Shown here: positions 24,557 through 52,400 of the stretch, piece after piece
How positions within the stretch are numbered: position 1 is the first letter of the stretch
How the letters are laid out: every line of letters starts with the position of its first letter
Position numbers and translations under genes: made by a program
Assembly (NCBI RefSeq): GCF_006402735.1
Contig: NZ_CP017174.1
Location: forward strand, 4,281,001-4,345,000
Length of the DNA: 64,000 nucleotides
Direction of reading: 5' to 3'
DNA from: Myxococcus xanthus
GTDB lineage: Bacteria; Myxococcota; Myxococcia; Myxococcales; Myxococcaceae
The notes under the pieces: generated by a model
The model's database searches: none
The model's input: the letters and a program-made list of their open reading frames with translations, nothing else
Told to the model about the DNA's origin: nothing

Positions 24557-26005
24557 TTACTCGACGACGACGAGCGCGCACATCAACGCGCCTTGGGTCG
24601 CGTTGACCACGTCCTTGCCCTGACCGGTGGGGTTCAGTCGCACCATGGTTCCGCCGTAGCGCTCACCGAAGACAAAGGCGCCCCAGATGAGGATGTGGGG
24701 GCCCACGGCGCCGTCGTCCCGCAGGAAGTGGTAGGGGCGGGGCTCGATGCGCTCCTGGACAATCCACCCGCCGTGCTCCAGGGCTTCCTGGATGGCGGCG
24801 TCCCAGTCCTCGGCGGTCATCGCACGGCCAATCAGCACCGACTTGCCGCCATAGGCGCGGCCCGCCTTGAGCACCAGGCCTTCGCGCTTCGAGGCGGCGA
24901 GCTCGTCGGGCAGCCACACGGAGGCTCCGTCGCGCGTCGTCTGGGCGGAGCGCACGCGGCGCGTCCAGGGAATGTGCCGGCGGATGAACTCCCGCTCCTC
25001 GGGAGTGAGCGCGGGTGACGCCTCGTTCTCCGACAACAGCGCGATGTTGAGCTTGTCGTCGAGCAGTTCCTGCGCTGGGCCGTTGTAGAGACACAAGGTG
25101 CGCGCGGCGAGCGCGGCGCGGACGCGGGCGTCGAAGTCCAGGCCCACCACTTCGAGCCGATCTCTCGCGTCATGTTCCTGCACCGCGTGCAGGCGCCGGC
25201 CGCGCATCGTGAAGCAGTGGCCCTCCGCGTCCTTCACCTCGCTGTAGGTGCCGATGAGCACCTCGCCCTTCGCGCCTTCCTCAGCGAGCAGCTCGCTCAG
25301 CGTGCTGTTGAGCAGCAGCGTCGCCATCTCCCTGCCCGCGGCTTCGGGCAGCTCGTTGTCGGGGAAGAGCACGGCCAGATTGCATTCGCCCTCCCACGAA
25401 ACGGTCCGTCGCACGTCCTCGACGACATGCCCCAGGAAGGCGCGCAGCGTGTCCTGAAGCTGGATGCGCAGGCCCTGCTCCTCGGTGAAGCGCTGGAGTA
25501 CGGGCTGGTCCATCACCACCTGCGCCTTGAGCCCCGTCTCCCAACCGCCCAGGCCCGCCATCATGTTGACCTCAAGGCACTTGAGGCCGTCGGCCGAGTC
25601 GATGAAGTCCCCGCGGCTGAGCGCGCCGCGCGCGTCCTCCGTGTTGGCCAGGACCTCCGCCGCCACGCGCGCCCGTTCCAGCGAGACACCGTAGTAGTCG
25701 GCGATGCGCCGAGGGTCGCCGTCCAGCAACAGCCGGGGCCCGCGCTTGATGAGCCGGCTGAGCTTCACCGAGACCTCCTCCAGCTCACGGTCGCGGCGCG
25801 AGTCGATGAGGAGCGGCCACCGGTGCAGCTCGTAATACATCAGCGGTGATGCTTCGAACTTGTGGAAGCGGTGCCGCGCGAACACCTCGGGCGTCCGCTC
25901 CGCGAACTTCAGGAAGGCCACCGCCGCCGCGGACAGCTCACCGTGCAGCGCCTGGATTTCATCGGAGAACTTCAGCTCGCCTGGGTGTCCGTCGATTTGT
26001 GACAT
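24557..26005 (-). CDS. Circularly permuted ATP-grasp ligase, copy 2
   Basis: A 482-residue paralogue of the protein at 10686-12125, with the same motif order: LKCLEVNMMAGLGGWETG near residue 140, a middle section with LYNGPAQELLDDKLNIALLSE, then GLVLKAGRAYGGKSVLIG near 370 and WIVQERIEPRPYHF. Both copies share the N-terminal pattern GEL/GRLS-AAAVAFL..F..R.PE. The family forms amide bonds between a carboxylate and an amine using ATP. The first copy follows a LanB-like gene, whereas this one follows a possible small peptide gene. It is divergent from the NRPS operon. Which substrate each copy handles is unknown. The two may act in sequence, or one may have diverged after duplication. Confidence 0.82.
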   Translation of the reverse strand: MSQIDGHPGELKFSDEIQALHGELSAAAVAFLKFAERTPEVFARHRFHKFEASPLMYYELHRWPLLIDSRRDRELEEVSVKLSRLIKRGPRLLLDGDPRRIADYYGVSLERARVAAEVLANTEDARGALSRGDFIDSADGLKCLEVNMMAGLGGWETGLKAQVVMDQPVLQRFTEEQGLRIQLQDTLRAFLGHVVEDVRRTVSWEGECNLAVLFPDNELPEAAGREMATLLLNSTLSELLAEEGAKGEVLIGTYSEVKDAEGHCFTMRGRRLHAVQEHDARDRLEVVGLDFDARVRAALAARTLCLYNGPAQELLDDKLNIALLSENEASPALTPEEREFIRRHIPWTRRVRSAQTTRDGASVWLPDELAASKREGLVLKAGRAYGGKSVLIGRAMTAEDWDAAIQEALEHGGWIVQERIEPRPYHFLRDDGAVGPHILIWGAFVFGERYGGTMVRLNPTGQGKDVVNATQGALMCALVVVE

Positions 26006-26028
26006 TTTCCGCGTAATAGCACTTTGTC

Positions 26029-26232
26029 TCAGAGTGCGTAGAAGGCGGATGTTTTGCGTACCCGAAGCGACGGCGGCTCACGCGGAGGCGTCAACCTTCC
26101 AGGGCGCTGGCTGAGCTGATCCCGCAGCGCGAACGTGGTGTTCGTCTGGAGCCGCGTCAGCAGCAGCTGCGCTCCGATGCGCGCGAGCCCAGCATCAGGA
26201 CTCGGGATGAAAACCGGAATGTGGGTGCTCAT
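26029..26232 (-). CDS. Candidate 67-residue peptide upstream of ATP-grasp 2
   Basis: A short frame starting MSTHIPVFIPSPDAGL and ending KTSAFYAL. Its stop lies 23 bases before the ATP-grasp 2 start. The middle (about codons 16-45, LARIGAQLLLTRLQTNTTFA and on) has near-uniform G or C at third positions, as real genes here do, and would form an amphipathic helix. Against it: the only Shine-Dalgarno-like run (GAGGGGGA) lies about 16 bases upstream, a long spacing, and a TAA stop sits two codons before the ATG. It could be a leader or precursor peptide for the ATP-grasp/LanB-like enzymes, a small structural protein, or chance. No family is recognised. Confidence 0.3.
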   Translation of the reverse strand: MSTHIPVFIPSPDAGLARIGAQLLLTRLQTNTTFALRDQLSQRPGRLTPPREPPSLRVRKTSAFYAL

Positions 26233-26306
26233 AGCTTATGCTGAGCGTCCCCCTCTAGCGAAGGTCTCCGGCTTTTCCACAGCTCCGCCCCTTGGAACCT
26301 CTCACC
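26233..26306. promoter_or_regulatory. Intergenic control region between the minus-strand unit and the NRPS operon
   Basis: The gap between ATP-grasp 2 and NRPS1 is 301 bases and holds the candidate peptide ORF. This remaining stretch must contain or abut the NRPS operon promoter. No convincing sigma-70 or sigma-54 promoter was found by eye. A small dyad, CATA-GCT-TATG, lies at 26230-26240, and flanking GCTCA/TGAGC arms at 26227-26231 and 26242-26246 could make an operator. Evidence is weak. Confidence 0.2.
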
Positions 26307-43452
<17,146 letters not shown>

Positions 43453-43460
<8 letters not shown>

Positions 43461-46400
43461 GCTTGATGACATGCAGGGCGAGGACTCCAGCAGCGACATC
43501 GCGGTCATCGGCATGGCGGGGCGTTTCCCGGGCGCTCGTAACCTGGGTGACTTCTGGAACAACGTCCGTGGCGGCGTGGAGTCCATCTCGTTCTTCTCCG
43601 AGGACGAACTGGAGCGCTCACCGCTCATTCCCGAGGACCTGTGGCGGCACCCGCGCTTCATTCGCGCGGGGGGCATCCTCGAAGGCGCGGATGGCTTCGA
43701 CCACGGCTTCTTCGACATCCCGCTGCGCGAGGCGCAGTGGATGGACCCGCAGCAGCGTGTGTTCCTCCAGTCCGCCTGGGCGGCGCTCGAGGACGCGGCG
43801 TATGACCCCTCTCGTTACAAGGGGCGCATCTCGCTCTACGCGGGCGCCGGTTCGTCCGGCCACCTGCTGAACCTGCTGAGCGAGGCGCGGAAGGACGCGG
43901 GCGCGGGCCTGGAGCTGGCCACCGCGGGCCCGGAGAGCCTGGCGATGAAGGCGTCCTTCAAGCTCCAGCTCCGGGGCGAGAGCGTCGCCGTCTACACCGC
44001 GTGCTCCACTGGATTGGTTGCCATCCACATGGCCTGCCAGAGCCTGCTGACGCGGCAGTCGGACATCGCGCTCGCGGGCGCGGTGCGCATCGCCAGCCCG
44101 CAGCGCACGGGCTACCTGCACCAGGATGGGCTCATCTTCTCGCCGGACGGTCACTGCCGCGCCTTCGACCACCGCGCGGGTGGCACCGTGGCGGGCAACG
44201 GCGCGGGCGTGGTGGTGCTCAAGCTGCTCTCGGATGCGCTGCGGGACGGTGACCACATCCACGCGGTCATCAAGGGCTCGGCCGTCAACAACGACGGTCA
44301 ACAGAAGGTCGGCTACACCGCGCCGAGCATCGAGGGCCAGACGGAGGTCGTCGCGGACGCGCTGGCCTATGCGGGCCTGGGCGGTGACGACATCAGCTAC
44401 GTGGAGGCCCACGGCACGGGCACGTCGCTGGGCGACCCCATCGAAATCGCCGCGCTGACGCGGGCGTTCCGGAAGACGACGGAGCGCTCGGGCTTCTGCG
44501 CCATCGGCTCGCTCAAGACGAACCTGGGGCACCTGGACGCGGCGGCTGGCGTGGCGGGGTTCATCAAGGTGGTGCTGTCGCTTCAGCACGGTGAGCTGCC
44601 GCCGAGCCTGCACTTTGAGCGCGCCAACCCGGAGATTGACTTTGAGCGCAGCCCGTTCTTCGTCAACACGGCGCTCAAGGCGTGGCCGCGGGAGAATAGG
44701 CCGCGCCGTGCGGGTGTGAGCTCCTTTGGCATCGGCGGGACCAACGCGCACGTCGTCCTGGAAGAGGCGCCTCCGGCGGACGAGAAGGCGCGCGGCCACC
44801 GTCCGCTGCACGTGGTGACGTTGTCCGCCCGGACGCCTTCCGCCCTGGAGGTCATGGCTCGCGAGCTGGCGACGCACGTGGAGTCCGCGCCGGGACTGGC
44901 GCTGGAAGATGTGGCCTTCACCCGGAACGTGGGCCGCCGTTCCTTCGAGCATCGCCGTGCGGTGGTGGCGGCGGATGGGGCTGAACTGGCGGAGCGGCTG
45001 CGCAAGCCCGCGGCGGTGGAGGCGGGGCGGAATCGCCGCGTGGCCTTCCTGTTTCCGGGGCAGGGTGCGCAGGCGGTGGGCATGGGCCGCGAGCTGCACG
45101 CGGTGGAACCGGGTTTCCGGAAGGACGTGGACGCGGCGCTGGCACGGCTGGAGCCATCGCTTGCCGCCGAGGTGCGCGCGCTCCTGTTGCCCGCGCAGGG
45201 ACAGGAGGCCATCGCGGCCCAGACGCTGGCGGACCCTCGTGTCGCGCTGCCCGCGCTCTTCATCGTCGAGCACGCACTGGCCCGACTCTGGATGTCCTGG
45301 GGCGTCCGGCCGCATGCGGTGCTGGGTCACAGCTTTGGTGAGTACGCAGCGGCCTGTGTGGCGGGTGTGTTGTCGCCGGAGGACGGCCTGCGGCTCGCGG
45401 TGGTGCGTGGCGCGCTCATGGCGCGGATGCCCGCTGGCGCGATGCTCGCGGTGGGGTTGGAGGAGGCGGAATTCGTTCCGTTCCTCAGCGAGGGACTCTC
45501 GCTGGCGGCCGTCAACGGCGAGGGCCGATGCGTCGTCTCCGGACCGGTGGAGGCCATTGACGCGTTGCAGGCCATGCTGTCGAGTCGCGGCGTGGGCATG
45601 GTGCGGTTGCCGTCGGCCCATGCCTTCCATTCCAGCGCCGTGGAGCCGCTGATGGTGGACCTGGCGCGGGCGGTGTCCTCGCTGCGCCTCAAGGCGCCGG
45701 AGTTGCCGTATGTGTCCAGCCTCACGGGTACGTGGATTCGCCCGGAAGAGGCCACCGACCCCACGTACTGGGCCCGGCAAATGCGACAGCCGGTGCGCTT
45801 CGCCGCGGGCCTGGAGACGCTTTTCGGGGATGGGTGCAGTGTCCTGCTGGAGGTGGGACCAGGGACGGACCTGACGTCGCTGGCGCGGGGGCGGGCGCGC
45901 AAGGAGCGACAGCTGGTCGTGGCGCCTTCGCTGCGCCGCCGTCCCACCGAAAGCGATGCCCGTGGGCTGTTGCAGTCCCTGGGAGACCTCTGGGGGGCCG
46001 GTGTGGACGTCGCCTGGGACAAGTTCCATGGCGCGGAGCCGCGCCGCCGCGTGTCGTTGCCCACGTATCCGTTCGAGGAGAAGTCCTGCCGACTGGAGTC
46101 GTCGGGCGCGCCGCTCGTGTTGCCCATGGCCTCCGTGGCCGTGGCAGGGGCCGCGCTGGCTGGCACCGGCTCCGTGCTCCCCATCGCCCCCACTGGCGCA
46201 TCGGCTCCCGTCACCGTGGGGGAGATCCAGCAGCGCGTCATGGATATCTGGCGCGAGCGTCTGGGGGCGGTGGATGTCGGCCCGGATGATGATTTCCTGG
46301 AGCTGGGCGGCAACTCACTGATGGCGGCGCAGATGCTTACCCGTCTGCGTGAGACGTTCTCCGTACAGCTCCCGCTGAGCGCGCTGTTCGAGGCCCCAAC

Positions 46401-49400
46401 CGTGGCGGGCATCTCCGCGCGCATCGAGGCGATGCTCCAGGCGGCGGGCCCCCTGGCTGGCAGGGCGGCATCCGAGGTGATGTTCCGCATCGACCGCGCG
46501 GGTGAGCTGCCGCTGTCCGTGGTGCAGGAACGCGTCTGGCGGATGGAGCAGCTCGACCCGGGCAACCCGTCCCTCAACATGCCCCTGGCCGTGCGCATCT
46601 CAGGCGCCCTGGATGTTCCGGTCCTGGAGCGGAGCGTCAACGAAGTCATCCGCCGGCACGAGATGCTCCGCGCGACGTACCGCGTGGAGGACGGGCGTGT
46701 GCGCCAGCGGTTCTCCGCCGAAGTCCGCATCCAGGTGCCAGTGGTGGACCTGCGCTCCCACGGGGGTGACCGGGAGGCGGAGGCGCTGCGGCTGGCACTG
46801 GATGAGGCGGTGCGGCCGTTCTCCCTGGAGCACGGGCCCATCGTCCGCGCCAGCCTGCTGCGACTGGCCGAGGCCGAGCACCTGATGCTGCTCACGGTGC
46901 ACCACATCGCCTCGGACACGCTGTCCATGGTGGCCTTCTTCCGTGAGGCCGCGGCGAACTATCAGGCGTTCCTCGCGGGGCAGCCCGCTCCGTTGCCGGA
47001 GCTGGCGGTGCAGTACGTGGACGCGGCGGCCTGGGAGCGCCGCTCGCTGGCGGGTGGAACACTTGCGGCCCAAGAGGCGTACTGGCGCGAGGTGCTGGCG
47101 GACCTGCCTCCGTCGTTGGAGCTGGCCTCGGACCGGCCGCGAGGGGCCGACCTGCGGCTGCGTGGCGCCCGCTTCCCGGTGGCCTTCTCGCGTGAGCTCA
47201 GCGCGGCGTTGATGGGCTTCAGCCAGCGTGAGGGTGTGACGCCCTTCATGACGCTGCTGGCGGCCCTGGCGTCGGTGCTCGCACGGTACTCGGGACGCGA
47301 GGACATCGTGGTGGGGACGCCGGTGGGCAACCGTGCCCGTGGCGAGCTGGAGCCTCTCATCGGCTTCGTGGCCCATGCGATGGCCCTGCGCACCGACCTG
47401 TCGGGTGACCCGTCATTCCGCGAGCTGGTGGCGCGTGCCCGTGAGACGACGGTCGGCGCGTCCAGTCACCAGGACGTGCCCTTCGAGCACCTGCTGCCGT
47501 TGGTGGCCTCCGGAAGGGACCCGGCACGCTCGCGGCTGTGTGACGCAGCGCTGGTGCTACACGCGCACGTCACCACGGCGCCGCCCTCCGTGGCGGGCCT
47601 GGACATGCAGTTGGTGGAGGTGCCGGGAACGCCCGCGCAGTTCGGTGCCACGCTCGGTGAGCTGACGCTGCTGCTGAACGAGAGCGAGAGCGGCGGCTTC
47701 CACGGCTTCATCGAGTACGCCACCGACCTTTACGACGAGCCGCGCATCGCGCGCCTGTCGGCCCACCTCCAGACGTTGCTGGGGGCGGCCCTCGCGAACC
47801 CAGCGCTTCGCGTGTCACGGATGCCGCTGTCGGCCCCGGAGGAACGCAGCGCTGTCGCGCGGGTGCCTGCTTCGTTGGAAGGGGATACCAAGTCTGGTCA
47901 GGCCGTGGCTTCCAGCGAGCCGCCTTCCGGTCAGTCATCGAGCATTGGGCATCGGGACCTCGCGGATGCGGCTGTGCTGGCACGGTTTGCTTCGTGGGTG
48001 GCACGGACGCCGGACGCGGTGGCCATCAGCATGGGCGACCGTCGCCTGTCGTGGCGGGAGTTGTCGGCAAGGGCCCGAGGTCTCGCGGTCCGGTTGAAGC
48101 AGGAGGGCGTGGGCAGTGACGTGCCGGTGGCGGTGCGCATCACGCCGTCAGTGGAGTCGGTCATCGCGCTTTGGGGTGTGCTGGAGGCGGGCGGCGCATG
48201 CCTTCCCGTGACGGCCGGAGAGGTCGCGGAGCTGACGTCCCTGTTGCCTGCTCAGGGGCCCCGGTTGTTGCTGGTGGCCCGGACGGAGGACGTGCCGGCG
48301 TTGCCGAAGGGAATCCGCGCCCTCGCGGCGGGCTCGGTCGATTCGAGCGCGGAGGCGACGGAGCGCGTGCCCGCGGAGCGGTTGGCCTTTATCGTTCCTT
48401 CGCCCGAGGTGCTGGGCGGACACGGCCGGGTCATGCTGAGCCACCGCAACGTCGCGCACGTGCTGGCCTCATTGGATGCCCGGACGGGCGCGGGCGAGGG
48501 GGACGTGTGGTTGGCGGCGGGTGGTCCTTCGGCCGACCCGTCGGGATTGGACGTGCTGTGGGCACTGGCGCGCGGAATGCGCGTCGTCCTTCCACCCGAG
48601 CGGCTCGCCGCGCGCTTCGCCGTCCTGGGCCGCAATCCGGACACGCGGCGGCCTCTCGACTTCAGTCTTTCGTATTTCGCGAACGATGAGGACTCGCTGG
48701 GCGAGGAGAAGTACGAGCTGCTCCTCGAAGGCGCGAAGTTCGCGGACGCACACGGCTTCTCCGCTGTCTGGACGCCGGAGCGGCGTTTCCACTCCTTCGG
48801 TGGCTTGTATCCGCAGCCTTCGGTGGTCGGCGGCGCGCTGGCGATGCTCACGCGGCACGTGCAGATTCGCGCGGGCAGCGTGGTGTTACCGCTCCATGAC
48901 CCCATTGAAGTCGCCGAGCAGTGGTCCGTGGTGGACAACCTGTCCCGTGGGCGCGTGGGGCTGTCCTTCGCCACGGGGTGGCACGCGAATGACTTCTCGC
49001 TCTCACCGGGGACCTTCGACCGGCGGCGCGAGGTGCTCATCGAGCGCCTGGAGGAAGTGCGGCGGCTGTGGCGCGGCGGCACGGTGCTGCGGCGCAACGG
49101 CGCGGGCAATGAAGTGGAGTTGGCGCTGCGGCCCAAGCCGAAGCAGAAAGAGCTGCCGGTCTGGCTGACGTCCACCGGCAACCCGGAGACGTTCCGGAAG
49201 GCCGGTGAGGTGGGGGCGGGCATCCTCACCAACGTGCTCGGACTGGGCTCGAACCTGGACGAGCTGGCGACGAAGGTGGCGCTCTACCGCGAGACGTACC
49301 GCAAGGCGGGACACGGCCCAGGCCAGGGGCACGTCACGTTGATGCTTCACACCTTCCTCGGCCAGGACCTGGACGAGGTGCGCGAGGCTGTGCGCGAGCC

Positions 49401-52400
49401 GCTGCTGCGGTACTTCCGCAGCTCGGTGGACGTGTTCGCCAACCTGGTGGCGAGCCAGGGCCTTCAGGTGGATGTGCGCGGCCTCACGCCGGAGGACGTG
49501 GAGGTGATGCTTGCCCAGGGGGTGGAGCACTACATCAAGGAAGGTGGCCTCTTCGGCTCGGTGGAGGACTGCGTGCGCGTGGTGGAGCGCGTGCGCTCCC
49601 TGGACGTGGACGAGATTGCCTGCCTCGTCGACTTCGGCGTGGAGCTGGAGCCGATGATGTCCAGCCTCCGCCTGCTGGACGTGGTGCGCCAGCGCAGCCA
49701 GGTGCAGGCCCTGCCCGCGGACGCGGTGCTGGCCGAAGGCGATGCTGGATTCGGCGCACTGCTGTCGCTGGTGCGAGACGAGGGCGTCACGACGCTGCGC
49801 TGCGCGCCGTCGCAGGCGCGTGCCCTGGCGGAGCTTCCTGGCGCCGAGGCGGCGCTGGGGAGCGTTCGTCTCTGGGTGCTTGGGGGCGAGCCGCAGGACG
49901 TCGTCACCTCGGCGCAGCGGGTGGCGGTGGAGTCTTCTTTGGTGGGCGCGGCGTGGCCGTCTCCCGCTTCGGCGCCCGTGTACGTGCGGGATGCGTCCGG
50001 CGCCCCGGTGCCCGTGGGCGTGGTGGGGGAGCTGGCCCTGGGCGGCGCGGCGGTTCCGCTGGGCTTCTGGAATGACCCGGAGGCCACGCGGGCGCGCTTC
50101 ATCTCCGTTCCGGGCTCGGATGAGCACTTCTTCGTGACGGGCCAGCGTGCCCGTTTCCGCGACGCCGGCGAAGTGGAGTGCGTGGCCCCCGCGCGTGCGA
50201 CAAAGGCGCGACGTTCTATCTCGCAGCCAGCTCGCGGCACCGCGGGCACCCGGGCCCCCGCGCAGCAGACGGTGGGACCGGATGCTTCCTCCGCGATGGC
50301 CACTCCCGTGGTGCGCGTAGGTCGGGACAAGCCGCTACCGCTGTCCTTCCCCCAGCAGCGCATCTGGTACCTCCACCAGTTGGACCCGGCGGGCATCGCG
50401 TACAACAACACCGTCACCCTACGCCTCGATGGCGCGGTGGACGAAGCGCTCTTGGAGGCCGCGCTGAACGCGCTGGTCCGTCGGCATGAAGTCCTGCGCA
50501 CCACCTTCGCGCTCGAAGACGGCGGTGCGTACCAGGTGCTTGCCGACGCCATGCCCCTGGTGCTGGAGCGGCTGGAGGCCCGAGGCGGCACGTTGGAGGC
50601 GCGGGAGTCGGACGCGCTGAAGCAGGCCCTGACCGAGGCGCGCAAGCCCTTTGACTTGATGCACGGGCCGGTGATGCGAGCCGTGCTGATTCGCATCAGC
50701 GAGTCCGTGTCCGTGCTGCACCTCACACTGCACCACATCGCCTCGGACGGATGGTCTGGGGGCGTGCTCTTCCGCGAGCTGGTGGCGGGCTACGAAGCGC
50801 TCGCGGCGGGTCGGCCGTCACCGCTGCCGGAGCTCCCGATTCAGTACGCGGACTACGCAGTGTGGCAGCGCGGCTGGCTGGAGGGGCCGGGCATGGAGGC
50901 CCAGCTCGCGTACTGGAAGAATCAGCTCGCGGGCGCGCAGGTGTTGGAGCTGCCAACGGACCGTCCGCGTCCCGCGCGCTGGACGGGCCGGGGCGGCCGT
51001 CTCCAGGTCTCCGTGGACAAGCCGGTGATGGACGCGGTGTGGGCCGTGGGCCGTCGCGAGGGCGCCACGCCCTTCATGGTGCTGACGGCGGCGTTCCAGA
51101 CGCTGCTGCACCGGTACTCCGGGCAGGACGACATCATCGTCGGAACGTCCGCGGCGGGCCGCAACCGTCCGGAGCTGGAAGGGCTCATCGGCTGCTTCCT
51201 GAACACGCTCGCAATCCGAGGCGACCTGTCGGGAGCCCCCACCTTCGTGGAGCTGCTGCGCCGGGTGAAGGTGGCGTCGATTGGCGCGTACGCCCACCAG
51301 GAGATTCCGTTCGAGCGGCTGGTGGATGAGCTGCGCGTGCCGAGAGACCCGAGCCGCATGCCGCTGGTCCAGGCGATGCTCACGTTCCACAACACGCCGC
51401 CCGTCGAGGTCCACACGCCAGGGCTGGGCGTGAAGATGGTGGAGCTGGACATCGGTGCCACCAAGGTGGACTTGTCGTTGGAGCTGCGTGAGACGCCGCA
51501 GGGCCTCACGGGCGCCTTGGAATACCCGGCGGACCTGTTCGACCTGTCCACGGTGGAGTTGCTGTGGGCGCGCTTCGTCCGGCTGCTCCAGGGCATCGCC
51601 GCGAATCCGTCGCAGCGCGTGTCGGAGTTGCCGCTGCTGTCCGACGCGGAGCGCCAGCGGATGCTGGTGGAGTGGAACGACACCCGCGAACCCTTCGCGG
51701 CGGACGCGACCCTGCATGGCTTGTTCGAGGCGCAGGCTGCTCGAACGCCGGACGCGGTGGCGGTAGTGGCCGAGGGCCAGCAACTCACGTATGCGCAGCT
51801 GGATGAACAGGCCAACCAGCTCGCGCACCATCTGCGTACGCTGGGCGTGGGGCCCGAGGTCCGCGTGGGGCTGTGCACGGAGCGCTCCGTGGAGCTGGTG
51901 GTGGGGCTCCTGGGCGTGTTGAAGGCCGGCGGCGCGTTCGTCCCCTTGGACCCCGCGTACCCCACGGCTCGGTTGACGCACATGATGCGGGACGCCGGGC
52001 TGTCCGTGGTGGTGACGGTGGATGACATCGCGGACGTGCTCCCCGCGGGCGGTGAGCTGCTCGTCGCGGTGGACGGCGACGGACGCCACATCGCGCGCAA
52101 TCCGTCGGAGCCACCTCGCGTGGGTTCGTTGCCGGAGCATCTGGCATACGTCATCTACACGTCTGGCTCCACGGGCACTCCGAAGGGCGTGTTGGTACCG
52201 CATCAGGGCCTCTGCAACACCCTGGGCACCATCATCCGGGCGCATGACGTGCGGCCAGGGCGGCGCGTGCTCCAGGCGGCGGCGCTCGGGTTCGATGCGT
52301 CCGTCCTGGAGGTGTTGTCCACGCTGGTGGCTGGGGCGGAGCTGCACCTGGCGCCGCGCGAGTCACTGCTGCCGGGAGAGCCGCTGCGCGGCCTGTTGGC

